DNA of 64,000 nt from Diadema setosum (Eukaryota; Echinodermata; Echinoidea; Diadematoida; Diadematidae), in the NCBI GenBank assembly GCA_033980235.1, contig CM067062.1, forward strand, positions 15,527,801-15,591,800. Reading direction: 5' to 3'. The notes beneath the pieces are model-generated. The model searched no databases and had not been told where the DNA came from. It saw nothing but the letters and a program-made list of their open reading frames with translations. Below are positions 9,804-23,480 of the stretch, one piece after another (the stretch's first letter is position 1; each line of letters starts with the position of its first letter). A program made the position numbers and the translations under genes.

Positions 9804-12800
9804 ATTACGCTGGCGAAAGTTGGAGAAAAAAAAAATCCAATAGTATGAAATTTTGATCATCATGATCCCTAAGATCGTAGCTGGCATGTGTTGTGTGATA
9901 ATGTTCACTTGGCAACGATTAAGTGCCGTCATCATTAATTCGTTTTCCATGAAGACATACTGACTTGCATAATAATAGGACCTCGTTTGTGAAATGATAT
10001 CGTAAACTATGCAGAGAGGGGTGTATGATGTGCGTAAACTGTAGAATAGCTGATTTGTGTAACCAACACATTATGTCATACTAAGTCTTTACATTACCTT
10101 AAGCCTCTTTCCACTCTAGTGTGTTGTAAATACATTTTAGCTGCATCATTTCTAATCATGATTCCACTCGCGTGTGTTGTAATTACGTCACTTGCTCGCT
10201 GGCGAGCATCCAATCAACGCGTGCAATGTCACCAAACATTCTACGTCACCAGTCTAGCATTGTAATTGTCAGGTAAGCCTTTATTGTGGTGCCTTTTATC
10301 TGCGATGCGAACCACGTATATGGATTCCGTCTTTACGATATTCCAATGCTTCCAGTGTAAAGTGTACAACGTTGATAATCGAAATATGTTTTCTAGGGGG
10401 AAAAAAGTGCTGGCAAAGTGGCATCATTAACTGCACAACATTAGTGTTAATAATGACAGTATATCTGTTTTTATTCATTTTAACGCTTGTATGGTAAATC
10501 ATTCGAAGGCTTGTGATTATACAGTAAGTTTGCTGTTTCTGTAGAAAGGCTCGTGTAGTTTACGTTCACTCTGGTATCAGTGTATTATTGTGTCTGTAGC
10601 TAATGTTGTCAATATTTCTTATGATTTATAACAAGTGATTAGATTAATTCTGACAGGATCCCATCCTATCACATGGCTGTACCTTTATAGCCATGACAAC
10701 AGAGCTTCGGGTTTAACATGAAGCTGTCACAGCTGGCGTGCTTTCTCTTTGTTAATGGTTATAGGCTGCCGCAAAGGTCGCAGTAGATTATTATATCAGT
10801 GGGATATTCAGACCTTCGCTCTGATCCGCCACTTTTTCGTGTCGTCGTCCGCATGTGTTCGTGTGTTTTCTAATCCACCGCCCTGTATTTTGTTATGGAA
10901 TCGTTTCGTCCCATGATTCATCACGCCCAATGCTGTTGGGACAGAAAATAGCAACAAACAACAACTGCGGGCAGTTGCATAATCTAAATATGGGACCTAT
11001 GGCCTTCCATACAACGTTTTGGTGCATTTGTTGTTGTTTTCATCGTGCCTTTTTCTGTACATAGTGTAGTCATATAGCGATCAATGCTGCCAGTATTGTG
11101 TTATTACAATGAAATCTCCTGTAGTATCATCTAGTCGCGAACAGAAGGACACATAAAGCTCTGTCATTTTCACTCAGTCATTTCTTCCTCATTAATTCGC
11201 TTTTAGGCAATAGTAACTGAGTGTTTATAAACGCCTCCAAACAGAATGATCATTAATGTCACCTTCTTCATAACACCACTAAGAGGAGAGGTAAAGATCA
11301 AAACAAAACAACAACAACACCCACAACAACACCAAACAAACAAACAAACAAACAAACGAACAAACATTAGACGTAATATCGAAGTGATATTGGAATCTGT
11401 TCAATATGTTTGTATATACACTGTATAAACCATCACTGAAAATATTAGGACAATTTCTGTGAAAATCTAAAATGACAATTGTATAGATATATTTTAAAAT
11501 AAACGAATTAACGAGTAGCTTTGGATGTTGTGATGAATTTAATTTCATGAAGGAGAAGAGCAAAGCTCAACAAAGAACAACGGAAGGCTGTTGTATGTTC
11601 TCATTCAGTAGTGTCTAATTTGAGCATGAATTCAGTTTAACACTTAGCACACTGGATGTAAATTAAATGCACTCACGGATGTAATTTGCAGCGACCCATT
11701 TTATACAGGTGACATGCGGTGTATACTCCTATGTGGTTAAGGCGAAACAGAAGTACTGCGTGTTTTCTATGGTGATTGTATTCTTTACAGCTATTATCCT
11801 TTCCTTAACATTTGTAAGTATCAACATTCGCTAGATATCTAAGTCATTTCTATCTAAGTCATTTCTATCTAATGTGATGAACCAGTAGTTTTGAATCACA
11901 CGTTCACTTATGTTTCAACGGACGTATTGGTTTTTGCATTGCGTTCGTGTCTGTTATAGAAAATAAATTATTTTCTTTTTGGTCATTTTCGAAACTCGGA
12001 AGTGTTCTGTCCTGAATAATCGTGCACGCTCTTTAAGGTATTACACTTTGCATGCAATATTGATGGTTTTTGAAGACGATATAAACACGATCATTAAATG
12101 GTTGCGTCGAATGATTTATTGGGTGGCTTTAAAACGTGTAACCATTCATTTAGCCCTTGCTCTTAATCATGTTGTAATGACTGCTAAAGTCTGCTTGTCT
12201 GTCTTCCACTCTCATCCTGTCTTTCTTTCTTCTTTCCTTTTTTCTTCTTTCTTTCTTTATTCCTTTTTCATCCTGTCTTTCTTTCTTTCTGTTCATCCTT
12301 CGATTCATCCCGATGCTCTGGCATCTCTCTCTTTTCTCCCTTCTCTCTTCTCACCCTTACCGACATAATCTGTCATATTTTGTGATAATCTCCAAGAATA
12401 ACTTGGTATTAATGGGAGAAGAGTCCATGAAATTTTGGAACATGATCTCACCTTTCCATATCAGAAATAGAAAACGTTAAATAGGAGGCTATACTCTTCA
12501 CTTCTACACATCAGGGGGAGCGGAACGTTTGGATTTTTTTTTCAGGTGCGTGTGTATGTGCGTGTGTGTATACATGTGTGTGTGCGGGGGGGGGGTCAAA
12601 GATATTTATGATGCTATAACTAGTCGCTCGTTCTAGGATAAAGTGAGCCACGTGACGCTTCGAACGAACAAACGAACAAATGCACACACACGCACTATTT
12701 TTTTTTATATACATACACACATACTGACAGACTTACCCCTTCCCCGCCCCAAGATGACTTGTAGTCAAGGTGATAGACATGTCACGGCTTCTTCGTGATC

Positions 12801-14326
12801 CTAAGCTTTGTGATATTGGAGGTTAAGGGCTTAGGTATCCCAGCAACAATTACTCATCCTACATGAACTAATCGTGACGAGTCTTACATTGAGACAGAAA
12901 AAAAAATGACTTGTCTTCTTTTACTTGTTTTGTTTGGTATTATTGCAAGGAGAACGAGGACGGATTTTTTGTATTATTACTATTTTCATGTTTATTTTTT
13001 TTTCGTAATAGGGGCCTACATGCACAACAACATACACACAAAGATAAAAACGGTTTCTTTATGAAATATCAGAATATTTTTAATCTAGTAGGTATCCTCG
13101 AACTCACTTGTACACACAAACATGATACCCAAACGTTTACTCTCTCTCTCCTCCCCTGGTCTTTCTCTCTCTCTGAAAATGTATTTGAAAAGTGCAATTC
13201 GCAAGAAATTTCAGGGAAAAGTACGTTTGGATTTTATGTCACATCATAATTAGGACTTTGAAAAGAAAATACATTGCATTTCTGATGGAAACATGGAACG
13301 CTGAATCGACCTGTGCTTTGGCAGGGTAAACTTTTCGGAGATCCGAGCAATTCGGCAAAATGATAGCCCCATCGATGTAATTGAATCGGATGAAATCTAA
13401 TCAGTGTTGAAATCTAACACACCTCGAGGTGTGAAAGGGAGGAAGGTTGATTGCTTCGACAATCCTTGGGATTACATGGGTGCATGCTTATCGACTTTAT
13501 CCAGAGAGGGTGCCCCTCGGAAAAGGACTAAACCACTACATATCTCCGTATTGATAAAGGTAAGGACCGTCCATTACACACTCCCCGTGTGCGTTACATT
13601 AGTGCATTGCGGTACACAGTATACAGTATACAATCAGTTTTCGATTCAATCATGGGATTATGGTATACATGTATATGTGTGTCCGTACGCGCAGTATCAG
13701 ATTCTGTCTGTACCACGTGACCATGACCTATTTGATTCCATGTTTCTTTCTGATTTAAGCTTAGCAGTGAAAAATTCACGTACTCTGGTATGTATATAGA
13801 AAGTTATGAAAAAATACTTTGCAGTACTTCCCTATACACCCTGTTAACTGCCTTTGTGGGTTATTGATAAAAAACAAAGAAACTTTTTTTTTACCTTCAT
13901 CTTTTTTTCTTTTCATACAAGTCAGTTCATACAAGTCAAACTAATTATACAGGACCTTGTTCTTTAACTGTACCCCTTTAATGACTCTTGACATTCAAAT
14001 TTGAATATCTACATACATGATATTCATGATATTCTTTATTTGAATTTAATTCGATATCAGACCCATGTATACAATGGCACTAATATGAACAAAAATAAGC
14101 AGTTGTATTCTTCTCTCTACGACTTGTGCTGCTACATCATATCATTTATTTTTTTAACATATTGTGCAAAATATTTGTTTGTTGGGTGTTTTTTTTTTTT
14201 TTTTACAAATCATACCATGCATAAAAAATCAACATAAAAATTCTGCATGCATCTCAGAAAAAGCTATCTTGATTAACTCAATCAAGCCAATTAATATCTG
14301 CTTTATCAAACACTTGTGCTGCACAA

Positions 14327-14338
14327 ACACGCACGCAC

Positions 14339-14379
<41 letters not shown>
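14327..14379. repeat. (CA)n microsatellite
   Basis: CA repeat with CGCA variants at the 5' side, intergenic. Confidence 0.95.
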
Positions 14380-15690
14380 AAAAAAGATCACTTCTGGATA
14401 GGTAACAATGGATTTTCAAAACGGACGAGCGTTGACGAGTATACAGTGCGTATAATAAACGCTCAAACAAGGATCAATTATAAAAGGAATACCATTCTTC
14501 AACATTGAACATTACATTTAAACTACAATATTACTGATTTCCTTCCCCTCTTCGTAATTTCTCTGTTCCCTACATCCGGGAATCAGGTATGTGACTGTCA
14601 TCTAGAAGTGACATATTCTTGGAAACCTGTTTTATGTATCATTTTCTTCACTCTTGAGAGATAAAAGTCATGGGTGAATCAGCGGGGAATTTTAATTAAT
14701 TTTCTCTACAGTAAATCTCACAATTTCAGTCAAAGAGAGAAAAGATAGAGAAAGAGAGAGGGTGGATGTTGAGGGAGAAACAAAATACTTGAAGAATCGA
14801 TCAACTTTTAGCAATTTTGGTATGGATCGTATATTTAGTACCTTTTCAAAGATTATTTAAAAAAATACAACATCTTTCTCGAGAGGACAGAATAGAAAGT
14901 CAAAATGTTTGCGTGGAAATAAGAACCAATATATTATTATCAAATGTTGTTCATGAATATAACTAAGATTATTAAAAAACACACACAGACTAAAAATGTT
15001 CTTGCCCATGATTGTGTGTTGTTATTGTTGTTTTTTTTTGTCTGCAATACGTCGACATCGACAATGATATTATAGATGGATATCCAACATTCGGTTCCTA
15101 TTACAAACAGGAAGCTGAAAATATGATCTTTTCATTTCGAGTCTGTGGATGACATGTCATTATTTTCTCTAGATCCTAGATAGCATTTGATACCACAAAT
15201 GGTTTTAATCATCAACCTAGTCAGATTTGGTAAGAGTGCCGGATATACCAGCCTGCAACTCACATGGCGCAGAGACATCTGGTTATTACAAGACCCATGA
15301 ACGATCCAATCCCCTGTTGTACTCTCTAAAAATAAAACCGGAACTGTCTGATAATCCTAAAACGGCTGTTCTTTGCCATAGAAACGTATGGCCTGAGTCT
15401 GATCTGGAGTCAGTTTGTTTGTTTGTTGTTGTTGTTGTTGTTTGTTTTTTGTTTTTTTTGTGTGTGTGTGTTGCGGCGTACTAACGCCGCAATGAGAAAC
15501 TAATTCGCTGAGAGGCTCTCTTAAGTTTACTGCGGCCTCATACTTATTGACCTATAGCGTCCTATATTTTTATATCTTTGCACAACAATTGTCTTAAAAG
15601 ATTTTATATATAGCTACATTTGTCTGTGTGTTTTCGTTCTCGTTGGTTGGTATAATTTTAAGAAAAATAGATAGACACATACATAGATAG

Positions 15691-15692
15691 TA

Positions 15693-15723
<31 letters not shown>

Positions 15724-15769
15724 GAGATGGAGAGAGAGAGAGAGAGAGGGAGAGAGAAGGGGGAGAGAG
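15691..15769. repeat. (GA)n microsatellite
   Basis: Two GA blocks separated by AACGAGAGATG, intergenic. Purine-only strand, potential triplex former. Confidence 0.95.
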
Positions 15770-16518
15770 CAACTACCGAATTCCACGTAAGGTTGTAAAA
15801 ATCGGAGGAACAGAATGGCGAAGATATCATCAAAATCGAACATAGGATTAGGAAAATAGTCATAAAGTTATAAAGTTTCACAATTTTTTATACATAGAAC
15901 ACACACGAAATGAAAGAGGTGATGATGGCATCTTTCGTTCGTTTGTGAGCAAAAAAGATCAAGAAGAAGTATGAATAAATCATGTGTTGGTCAGTGATTT
16001 ACCGACTGCAACCTCTTTTCCCCTAAAATTGAGCGTCCGTTGGTAATTACACAAGTGCAATAATTCATAACGAGGACATATCCAATTCCAGTTGACATAC
16101 TGTAATAAATAAAGGCAAAGGAACTTTAGACTTTGAGCTAATTACGTCAGTACTGTCAATTACGTAGGCCTACATATAAAGCTGCTATTTAGTACGCCAC
16201 TTCATTCGCGAAAAATGGGGAACGTTAGAACTCCAGAACTTTCTTATTCTGGGTTCAGTTTTGATGGGTTTGTACTATTCTGTACGTCTGGTTTACTTCA
16301 ATTCTTGGAAGCAACTTGAAAGTGGTGTGGAATTTTAATTGAGTGATCCCTTTCCACACTCTATACAAATTTGATATTCTGCGAAGTTGGCAAAGAGACA
16401 CAAAGATACGATTACCTCACAATTGAGCTGCGAGACATACAACAGTGTACGATGGATACTATTCAAACTATACAACGACTGCAAATTTACCACAATGACA
16501 ACATATCTGTCCCTATTA

Positions 16519-16731
16519 TAGGCCACTCTTTATCTCTAAATCAATAAGTTTTTATTTCAGTCTTTATGTTTCTTCGCTGTTATGTCTGTCCTGTAATATC
16601 TGCCCTGTGTCGAATAACCTAATGTAGGCCATTCTTTATCTCCAAAACAATAAATTTTTATTTTAGTCTTTTTGTTCCTTTTCTGTCCTGTCTATCCTGT
16701 GATATCTGTCCTGTATGGAGTAACTTAATAT
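16519..16731. repeat. Tandem duplication of about 105 bp
   Basis: Copies at about 16519-16623 and 16624-16731 both begin (A/G)TAGGCCA(C/T)TCTTTATCTC and end near (A/C)CTTAAT or ACCTAAT after a CCTGTAATATCTG-like block. Divergence is visible at perhaps 15 percent by eye. Intergenic, no coding. Confidence 0.75.
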
Positions 16732-17550
16732 TTTACTTTCGTAATTTAGACAGTCAATGTTTTGGCGTCGATTGCATGAGTTTTCCACAATATACAAGCG
16801 CTGTATTTTCGCGGACCCCTCATTTTTTTCTCTCAATACATACATACATAAAATTACAATTTTAGTTTGAAATTGTGCATAACATTTCCTACTTCATTTT
16901 ACTTTATTAATCATCTCTATCTATCTTTACAGTCAACCAATCTGTACTCAAGATCATTTGTAATTTCTTTTGTTCTGTGGAAGACGAAAAATGGAATTGA
17001 AATTGAGAAAAAAAAATTGCATTCGAAATGCATTATTAGCCAGAAACAATAGACCACCGTTTGTAATCTTATGTTGAGGAGATGGTCACTTTTCCAAGGA
17101 GTGCTTGGGTTGAATGTTCCTTTGAAGTGTTGAGAAACAACTCCCCAATTAATTATTATACTCGCACCCTGCACAATCCTACCCTAATATAGGAGATTAT
17201 CCGCTCACGTATCCAACACGCCCATTCTCATTTGACAAGCATAACATATCATTATACCATCATGTCGCACCGCGCTCGTGTTTTGGCAACTATAAAGTGA
17301 TCACCTTTGCCAGATTAGTACGTCTACTTTATAACATTACTCTTTGAATGTGGTTAGAATATGTTCCTTCATCTTTATGTTCTACTCAGAAATGTTATCA
17401 TTACTTTTTGCTCGATGTGTATATCATAACACATGTATTACGATCTCTATAGTGTGTACACAGTTATCAGAACTTTTCTCCGTTTGTTCACTTCTCAAAC
17501 TCAACCAAATCTCGTCGTCAGAGAATCTTAGTAGAAGAAAGTTTGATATA

Positions 17551-18486
17551 CACTCAGCAAAAAAAAAAAGAAAGCAAACAATTTTTCAAATTCATATTTT
17601 TCATAGAATTTTTGGCTAAATGTTAATGTATTATATACCATATCAAGGGTAATTTAATTGTCTATCAACTTGTAAAAAAGGGAAACTTTACAAATGAGTG
17701 AACACTTTGTTCCAAGGCACAAAAGTAAAATTTACAAAATGCTCTTCCATGTGACAATAAGAACAAAAGACAAATTTAACACAATAAAACCATGAATTTA
17801 GTTTCAAAAGATACCTATGATCTATATAATATCTTTGAAGCCCAAAAGATCAATAAAGGCTAAAAATGATGGAGGAAAATAATGAATTTCTGTCAAATCC
17901 AAATTCAAATGAAATAAGAGAAGAAGCAATACAAAAATAGTAGGAATTTGAATAGATTTCCCAAATTCGGAAAATTGTAAATTACATTTTGGTTTTTTGA
18001 TTTGTCCCATGAATTCTGAAATTGCTAAATGAATGAATGAAATAAAGATATTCTGTTTATTTAATCATCTTTTTGTCCTTACTCCATACATCATTTGAAG
18101 TTTGAGTTGACAGAAAATTGTTATTTCCCCCGCCCTTAAGTTTCCCACTGTGATTTTGTTTGAAGTTATAAAGCGAATGAAAACTTATTTTTGCTATTTC
18201 AATCATGTCTCTCATTGTGTTAAACTGGTATTTTGTTATCATTGTCATCTTAGAGGGAATTTGCAAATGAAAGAAAATCATTATTATGTCAATTTTTGTA
18301 ATTTTTACTCTTGTGCCTTGGAGGACAAAAACAAATGTGTTCACTCATGCCTAAAGTTTTCCAATATGTTGACCTACTAGATTGATAGCCAATTGAATTA
18401 CCTTTATTTTCATCAAAATCTTCTCTGAAAATCATGAACTCGAAAAAGTGTTTATTTTCTTCTCTCTTTTTTTTTTTTTTTGGTGA

Positions 18487-18489
<3 letters not shown>
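17551..18489. mobile_element. Fold-back, Tc1/mariner-like non-autonomous element
   Basis: The left end CACTCAGCAAAAAAAAAAAG answers the right end, whose complement is CATTCACCAAAAAAAAAAAA. Arms run about 250-300 bases inward, including TGAGTGAACAC and CCAAGGCACAA(A/G)AGTAAAA on both sides. The left flank is TATA and the right flank is an (AT)n run (18490-18531), compatible with TA target sites. The CACTCAGCAAAAAA terminus resembles Tc1/mariner-type ends, as I recall them. No transposase reading frame. Confidence 0.78.
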
Positions 18490-18535
<46 letters not shown>

Positions 18536-19689
18536 ATACTTTAATAATTATGTAACATATTTAAACATTAGGTACTATTGAATATATCTATATTACAAAA
18601 ATTATCTACCTATGTGCGAATGGATGGACATAAGGAATATCATATCGGAGAGGTAACATTAACGCCATTGAAATCACAACATTTCTCCTCCTCGCCACCC
18701 CATCCCCTTCTTCACAATTAAAATAGGACCTGCCCACGCCTCTGTGTCACAAGTTGCAGGATACCGCAAGTCCCAAGACCCACTTGAACAGGGATATCAA
18801 ATGTCTGGTGGCCGAGTTCAAGGGTACACTAATTTGATTAAAGTCGTATCTAGATACAGGAACCATGTCTTCGTCGTAAAGTACCCAACCACAGTATGTA
18901 TAAGAAGTGTCTTGCCAGAGAGCAAAATAATGAAGGTAATGTTTATGTTTAATTTCCATGGTTCAAAGAATACGGCAAGCTAGTTATTACTTTTTGTTCA
19001 TTAAAAAGTCTCGTAAACTGCGCAGTCAAACTCAAAGACTATTCGCAAATACTGATAAAATTAGCAACCCGAGGCTCGCTGCCTGATCATGGTCTCTAAT
19101 ACCTTGAACATAACTGAATCTACTCAGCCTTTGATAAAACCGTCATATCTATCTCAACATCATACGATTTAGATCGATGTAATTGAGATCAGTGAATCTT
19201 TAAGTCCGTGAGGGACTTAGGAAGAGATGAGGGTGGTCTGCAAAATGACTTCCTGAAGATCGGGTATAGACAAGACATAAGTCTCCCATGATACATAGAT
19301 CATTGGTCTTTCAAACACAATAGCATGGTGCTGCCTGAAATTTTCGGATGAGTGTTCAAACCCCTGGGACAATGGTGAGCCCCCAATTGAGTTCTCAAGG
19401 AGAACTTTCTTTTTAATTCATACAAAATGACAAACCTGGTTATGATTCATTCGGCGATTAAAGCATGAGGCGTTTTGGATCAAGGCAACAGGTAGAAGAA
19501 GGAGATGATTAACATTGGGGGTTAGAGAGAGATTAAGTGTACGATGCGGGGGAAAAATCAGCCTTTTCGTGCCCTTGGTGTGAAAAACGTATGAATCAAA
19601 GTTTTTAAACTATTCTCTCCTTGTCAAAGATTTTGACCCAAGGCGAGATTCTCTGCCACAAATAGGTGACTGCTGGTGATAACAGCTGA

Positions 19690-20096
19690 TTAAAGGGATT
19701 GTATAGTATTGGTGGAGATGAAAATTGGGCTTTTAACTTTTTGTGAGATACCAAGAAACCACTTACGAAATAGTACAGAGCATGCCATTTTAAGAGGAAT
19801 TGAAAGCTTATTAGATGAAAATCGGTTTTGGAATTGCTAAGAATATCCAAAACCTAAGTAAAACAAAGCGATCCTAATAAAATGTGGGTCCCGCTTTTTA
19901 CTAGGAATGCTCTTTTTTCGGATATCTCAGCCATTCTAAAACCGATTTTCATCAAATAAACGTTGAATCCTTCTTGGAATTACATGCTCCTTAATATTTC
20001 ATGAGAGGTTTCTCATTACTAGTATCTAACCAAAAATATTAGAAACCTGAAGTTAGGTCTCAACCAAAACTTTACGCTCCCTTTAAGCTGATTGGC
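19690..20096. mobile_element. MITE with TTAAAGGGA ends and 5-bp target duplication
   Basis: 407 bp with long imperfect inverted repeats (about 170 bases each). It begins TTAAAGGGA and ends TCCCTTTAA, and both arms carry GATGAAAATCGGTTTT or its complement. Flanks are identical 5-mers, GCTGA at 19685-19689 and 20097-20101, a clear target-site duplication. No coding capacity. Confidence 0.88.
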
Positions 20097-20264
20097 ATGA
20101 TCTCTGGCAATGGCAACTAAGTCGTAATATGTCTCTGTTGATGTATAGTTCATGATTATTCTAATGTAGTGGCAATCAGAGGATCTGGTTATCCATGTAA
20201 AGCCAAAACACTCCGTTTACCCCTAAAATTCATGGCAAATAAAACATGACTTTTTCTCACGTCA

Positions 20265-20418
20265 GGGGGGCATTTCATGAAGCATTTTGTCACACATTTT
20301 ATCCGACAAGCTGCATGGTATAAGCTGTTGAAATCCTTTCATCTGATTGGCTGAGAGCAAATTTGTCAAACAAATTTGTTGGCCAAAACGCGTCATGAAA
20401 TGCGCCCCCCCCCCCCCC
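20265..20418. mobile_element. Short MITE with GGGGGCATTTCATGA ends
   Basis: The left end GGGGGGCATTTCATGAAGCA answers the complement of the right end, GGGGCGCATTTCATGACGCG. Inner arms also pair (TTTGTCACACATTTT against AAATTTGTTTGACAAA). About 154 bp. The right terminus has expanded into a C-run, so its exact end is uncertain. Confidence 0.75.
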
Positions 20419-20601
20419 GAAATCGATGAAAACTTCGGTAGCACCGCTAATTTCCAAGATTCGCTGCAGACTTATTATGATTCATCTATGTTTGTGAGTG
20501 CAGTCTTCAAAATGTACAAGAGCAAATTTGCATTGACCTCTAAGATATACGTCTTAGTCTGTTTTCGCTTTGGCAAAATTTGGCACACCGTTATTGTTGT
20601 T

Positions 20602-20605
20602 TTGT

Positions 20606-20660
<55 letters not shown>

Positions 20661-21010
20661 AGCTGCATTCCAAGGTCCTCCGAAAACAATCGAGCCGATC
20701 TTTCAGGATACATACACTGTGCCAAAGTTTTGATGGAACACTGCGAAAAAGGAGAATACATGTAGTTCACTTTTGAACTAAGGAATTGTGTGAGGATTTT
20801 CTTGTATTCAACGCTTTTTGACTGTTATATTCCCCGGCTTCATCAAGTGACTTATGTATTTCGGCAGAAGGGGGGGGGGGGATTTATACATACACATATT
20901 GGTATGTACGTACGTACGTGTATGTCTGTCTGTTTGTAAGCTTGTATGTTCGGATGGTCGGATGTTTGTACATTTTGTGTGTATGTGTGTGCATGTATGT
21001 ATAGGCTTAT
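20602..21010. repeat. (TG)n microsatellite and degenerate TGTATG repeats
   Basis: (TG)n at 20602-20659 is followed, after a unique stretch and a G-run at about 20871-20881, by degenerate GTATG/GTACG/TGTCTG words at about 20900-21005. Simple-sequence DNA. Confidence 0.8.
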
Positions 21011-21954
21011 TAGTACCCAGTTCGGATTTGAGCACATTTATGTTTGAGGATTATAAAAGATATGTTAGAGTGAGATCGTATATAATGGATATTCAATCAG
21101 TAGGTATCTTTGGTAATTATTAAAGTCACTTACATTATCGTAGAGTTTCCCCTTCTCAGTGCTGTGATGGTTTCCAGGAATAAGAATTCTCATATTTCCA
21201 CGACATGAATATCTCAAAAGCAGCCATTGATTAGGTTTACATGGTCGTCACGGCTAACTTGATATTGGCAGAGAAAGTAAACTTGTGGGAATACAAGTAC
21301 GTAGTGACCGCTTGTTACTCTTGGGCGTTTATAAAAAAACATTTATTTTTTTTTTTAGTCAGTACAAATATCAGTATAATCTATTTGCAAGCATTTAACT
21401 AAAATGTATTCTATTTATGTACACACACATGTAACATCAATACATCCTAATGGCTGTCTGTTCTCTGATCTGTCCTTCTACACACCTGCCAGTATAATTA
21501 GTCACTGGACAGGTCAGACAGGGGGAAGGAGGTCGGAGGAGCAATCGACATGACGTGACCACTGTCTGGCTAGTCAGACAAAGTGTCAGACACTACTTGT
21601 ATGTTAGTCAAAGACCTGGATGGTCATTTTACATAAAGTTACTGCTCTTCATTTTGCATAAAAAAAAAATATCGGGTAAAGTTAAAGCACATTACACAAC
21701 CCATAAGGTAAATTCTGTTTAACCTACCACCACTTCAAAAAGAAGAAGGGAAAAGAGATATAACTCTCTGATATCCCAGTCGGCTCCAATGTATCAGATC
21801 ACAGCTACCTCACTTCAAAACCAGAAACAACTAAGAAGCCTCCTTATCGGTCAACTCCTAAACAGTGTGATCCCTTAAAAAAAATGAAGATTAGCCCACC
21901 TTCTAACCGCAATGAGAGTATAGTGGTGGCACTTCGTGACACTCGCCTTGTTAA

Positions 21955-23480
21955 CTGAACGACTACCCCCAGACAACTACTAATATCCCATATGGACACC
22001 TATCCTCAAGACACGTGCTTAATCCCGGAGGACAACTACCTAGGACAGTTTCTTTCTGGACAATTACAACATGGCTCAACACCTTATGGACAATTGTCGA
22101 TCCCCACAGCATTTGCCCTTTTGTCCCGAAAAACTACCCCGTTTGGACCACTGACACTCAAGGACAACTCCAAAAAATTGAAATTTAATACTCCAAGGAC
22201 AATTCCGAGGATAATTATTCCGAAAACAACTGCCCCAGGATGACTACCCTAGGGCAGTTTCTTCCGGAACAATCACCCCAAGGTTAACTACCCTGGATAA
22301 CTATCCCCAGGACAATTTTCCTCCGGAAACTTAACCTTTGGACAATTTACATTTACCTACCTCGCCATCGGGCACACAGTACAAGGATTGACAAAGAAAT
22401 AGGCACCAGACTCGCCAAGGCAAACAGGGCCTTTCATAGACTGCACAAAAGAGTTTGGAACGATTGACAATCACTTAAAGAAACTGACCAAGATCAACGT
22501 GTATAGAGCCGTTGCCATACCCTCTCTCTTTTACGGCTTCGAGGGCCCTATACCGGTATCGCCAACGTCTCCTTGAACGCTTCCATCAGCGCTGTCTCCG
22601 TTCCATCCTCAACATTCATTGTCTTCCTTCACCAACATCAAAGTACTTAAGCTGATAGAGACCTCTAGCATCCCAATTACGCTAATATGTATGCTGTTAA
22701 AGACAACTGCGCTGGGCTATAGTCACGTCTTCAGGATCCAGAACATTGTCTTCAGTTCAGTTCGGATATTGCCATTTCTTCATCCACAGAAAATAACATA
22801 GTGAGAAAATTACAAATAATCTCGTGTACCTCCTTGAGCCTTCCCAAGATCAAGATGCATATCAACCTCTCCACTGCTTACCGAGACAGAGGTGCAACAG
22901 CCAGGATGATATCAGTTTGAAGGACTTCCTAAAGAATTCCTTTAGTGTCTGCAACATTGACCGTCGGCATTGACCTAATATCGCCTCTGACAGTGCATCT
23001 TGGCGACTCACTACTCGGCGGTCAGCATCTTCCTTTGAGGATAACGGCAGAGCCCACCTCACTGAAAAAAAGACAAAGGAGGAAAACCCCAACGACCATC
23101 CTCAACCAATCAATTTTCTCATGCAACTACAGCAGCCGTGCCTGCCTGTCCCGCATCAGTTCCTTGTCAGTCACTAACTACCGTGCAATCCAAAGAGACG
23201 TGGACTTCTCCCCCTATAAATTGTCGTTCGCAGTGTCAAGCCAGGGAGATGAGACTCATCTACCTGGTCAAGCCAAGAAGAAGACATAACTGTCGAATGG
23301 GTGTTTGTCCTGGGGGTAGTTGTCGGGGAAGTTGTCTTGACGGTGGTTGTCCGGGGATTAATTATGTTTGGGATAGTTGTTCTTGGATTATTGTTTGTCT
23401 TTTACGTAGTTGTTTTAGAGGTAGTTATTCTGGGGTGGATGTTTTAGGGTATGAGAAGTCACGAGGGTAATTTCCGTGGG
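21955..23480. mobile_element. Composite element: inverted minisatellite arrays flanking a LINE scrap
   Basis: The left block (about 21955-22345) is made of degenerate copies of a GGACAACTACCCC-like unit. The right block (about 23296-23480) has the reverse complement (GGGGTAGTTGTC-like words). The roughly 950 bp between them contains broken LINE reverse-transcriptase sequence. Long inverted ends built of short tandem units recall sea-urchin TU fold-back elements, as I remember them; relation to TU is inference. No target duplication identified. Confidence 0.65.
22384..23210 (+). pseudogene. LINE reverse transcriptase C-terminal remnant
   Basis: Broken frames read KANRAFHRLHKRVWND, then KINVYRAVAIPSLFYGFE, then RLLERFHQRCLRSILNIH. 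These match the conserved thumb region of non-LTR retrotransposons (A.G.LRKRVW...TK.KVYRAVV..LLY..E, FH..CLR.IL.I). A later CNYSSRACLSRISSL resembles the C-terminal Cys/His motif of the same proteins. Several frameshifts and stops make it a dead copy with no 5' part. Confidence 0.72.

Larger units (their letters stand above)
8485..16500. other. Intergenic region, simple repeats only
   Basis: No coding exon with family resemblance was found on either strand. It contains (TG)n at 9719-9801, AAC/AAAC-rich sequence around 11310-11370, pyrimidine-rich (TTTC)n near 12220-12300, (CA)n at 14327-14379 and (GA)n at 15691-15769. A short palindrome GAGCAATTGGTGCTCACCAA occurs near 9263. Confidence 0.7.
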
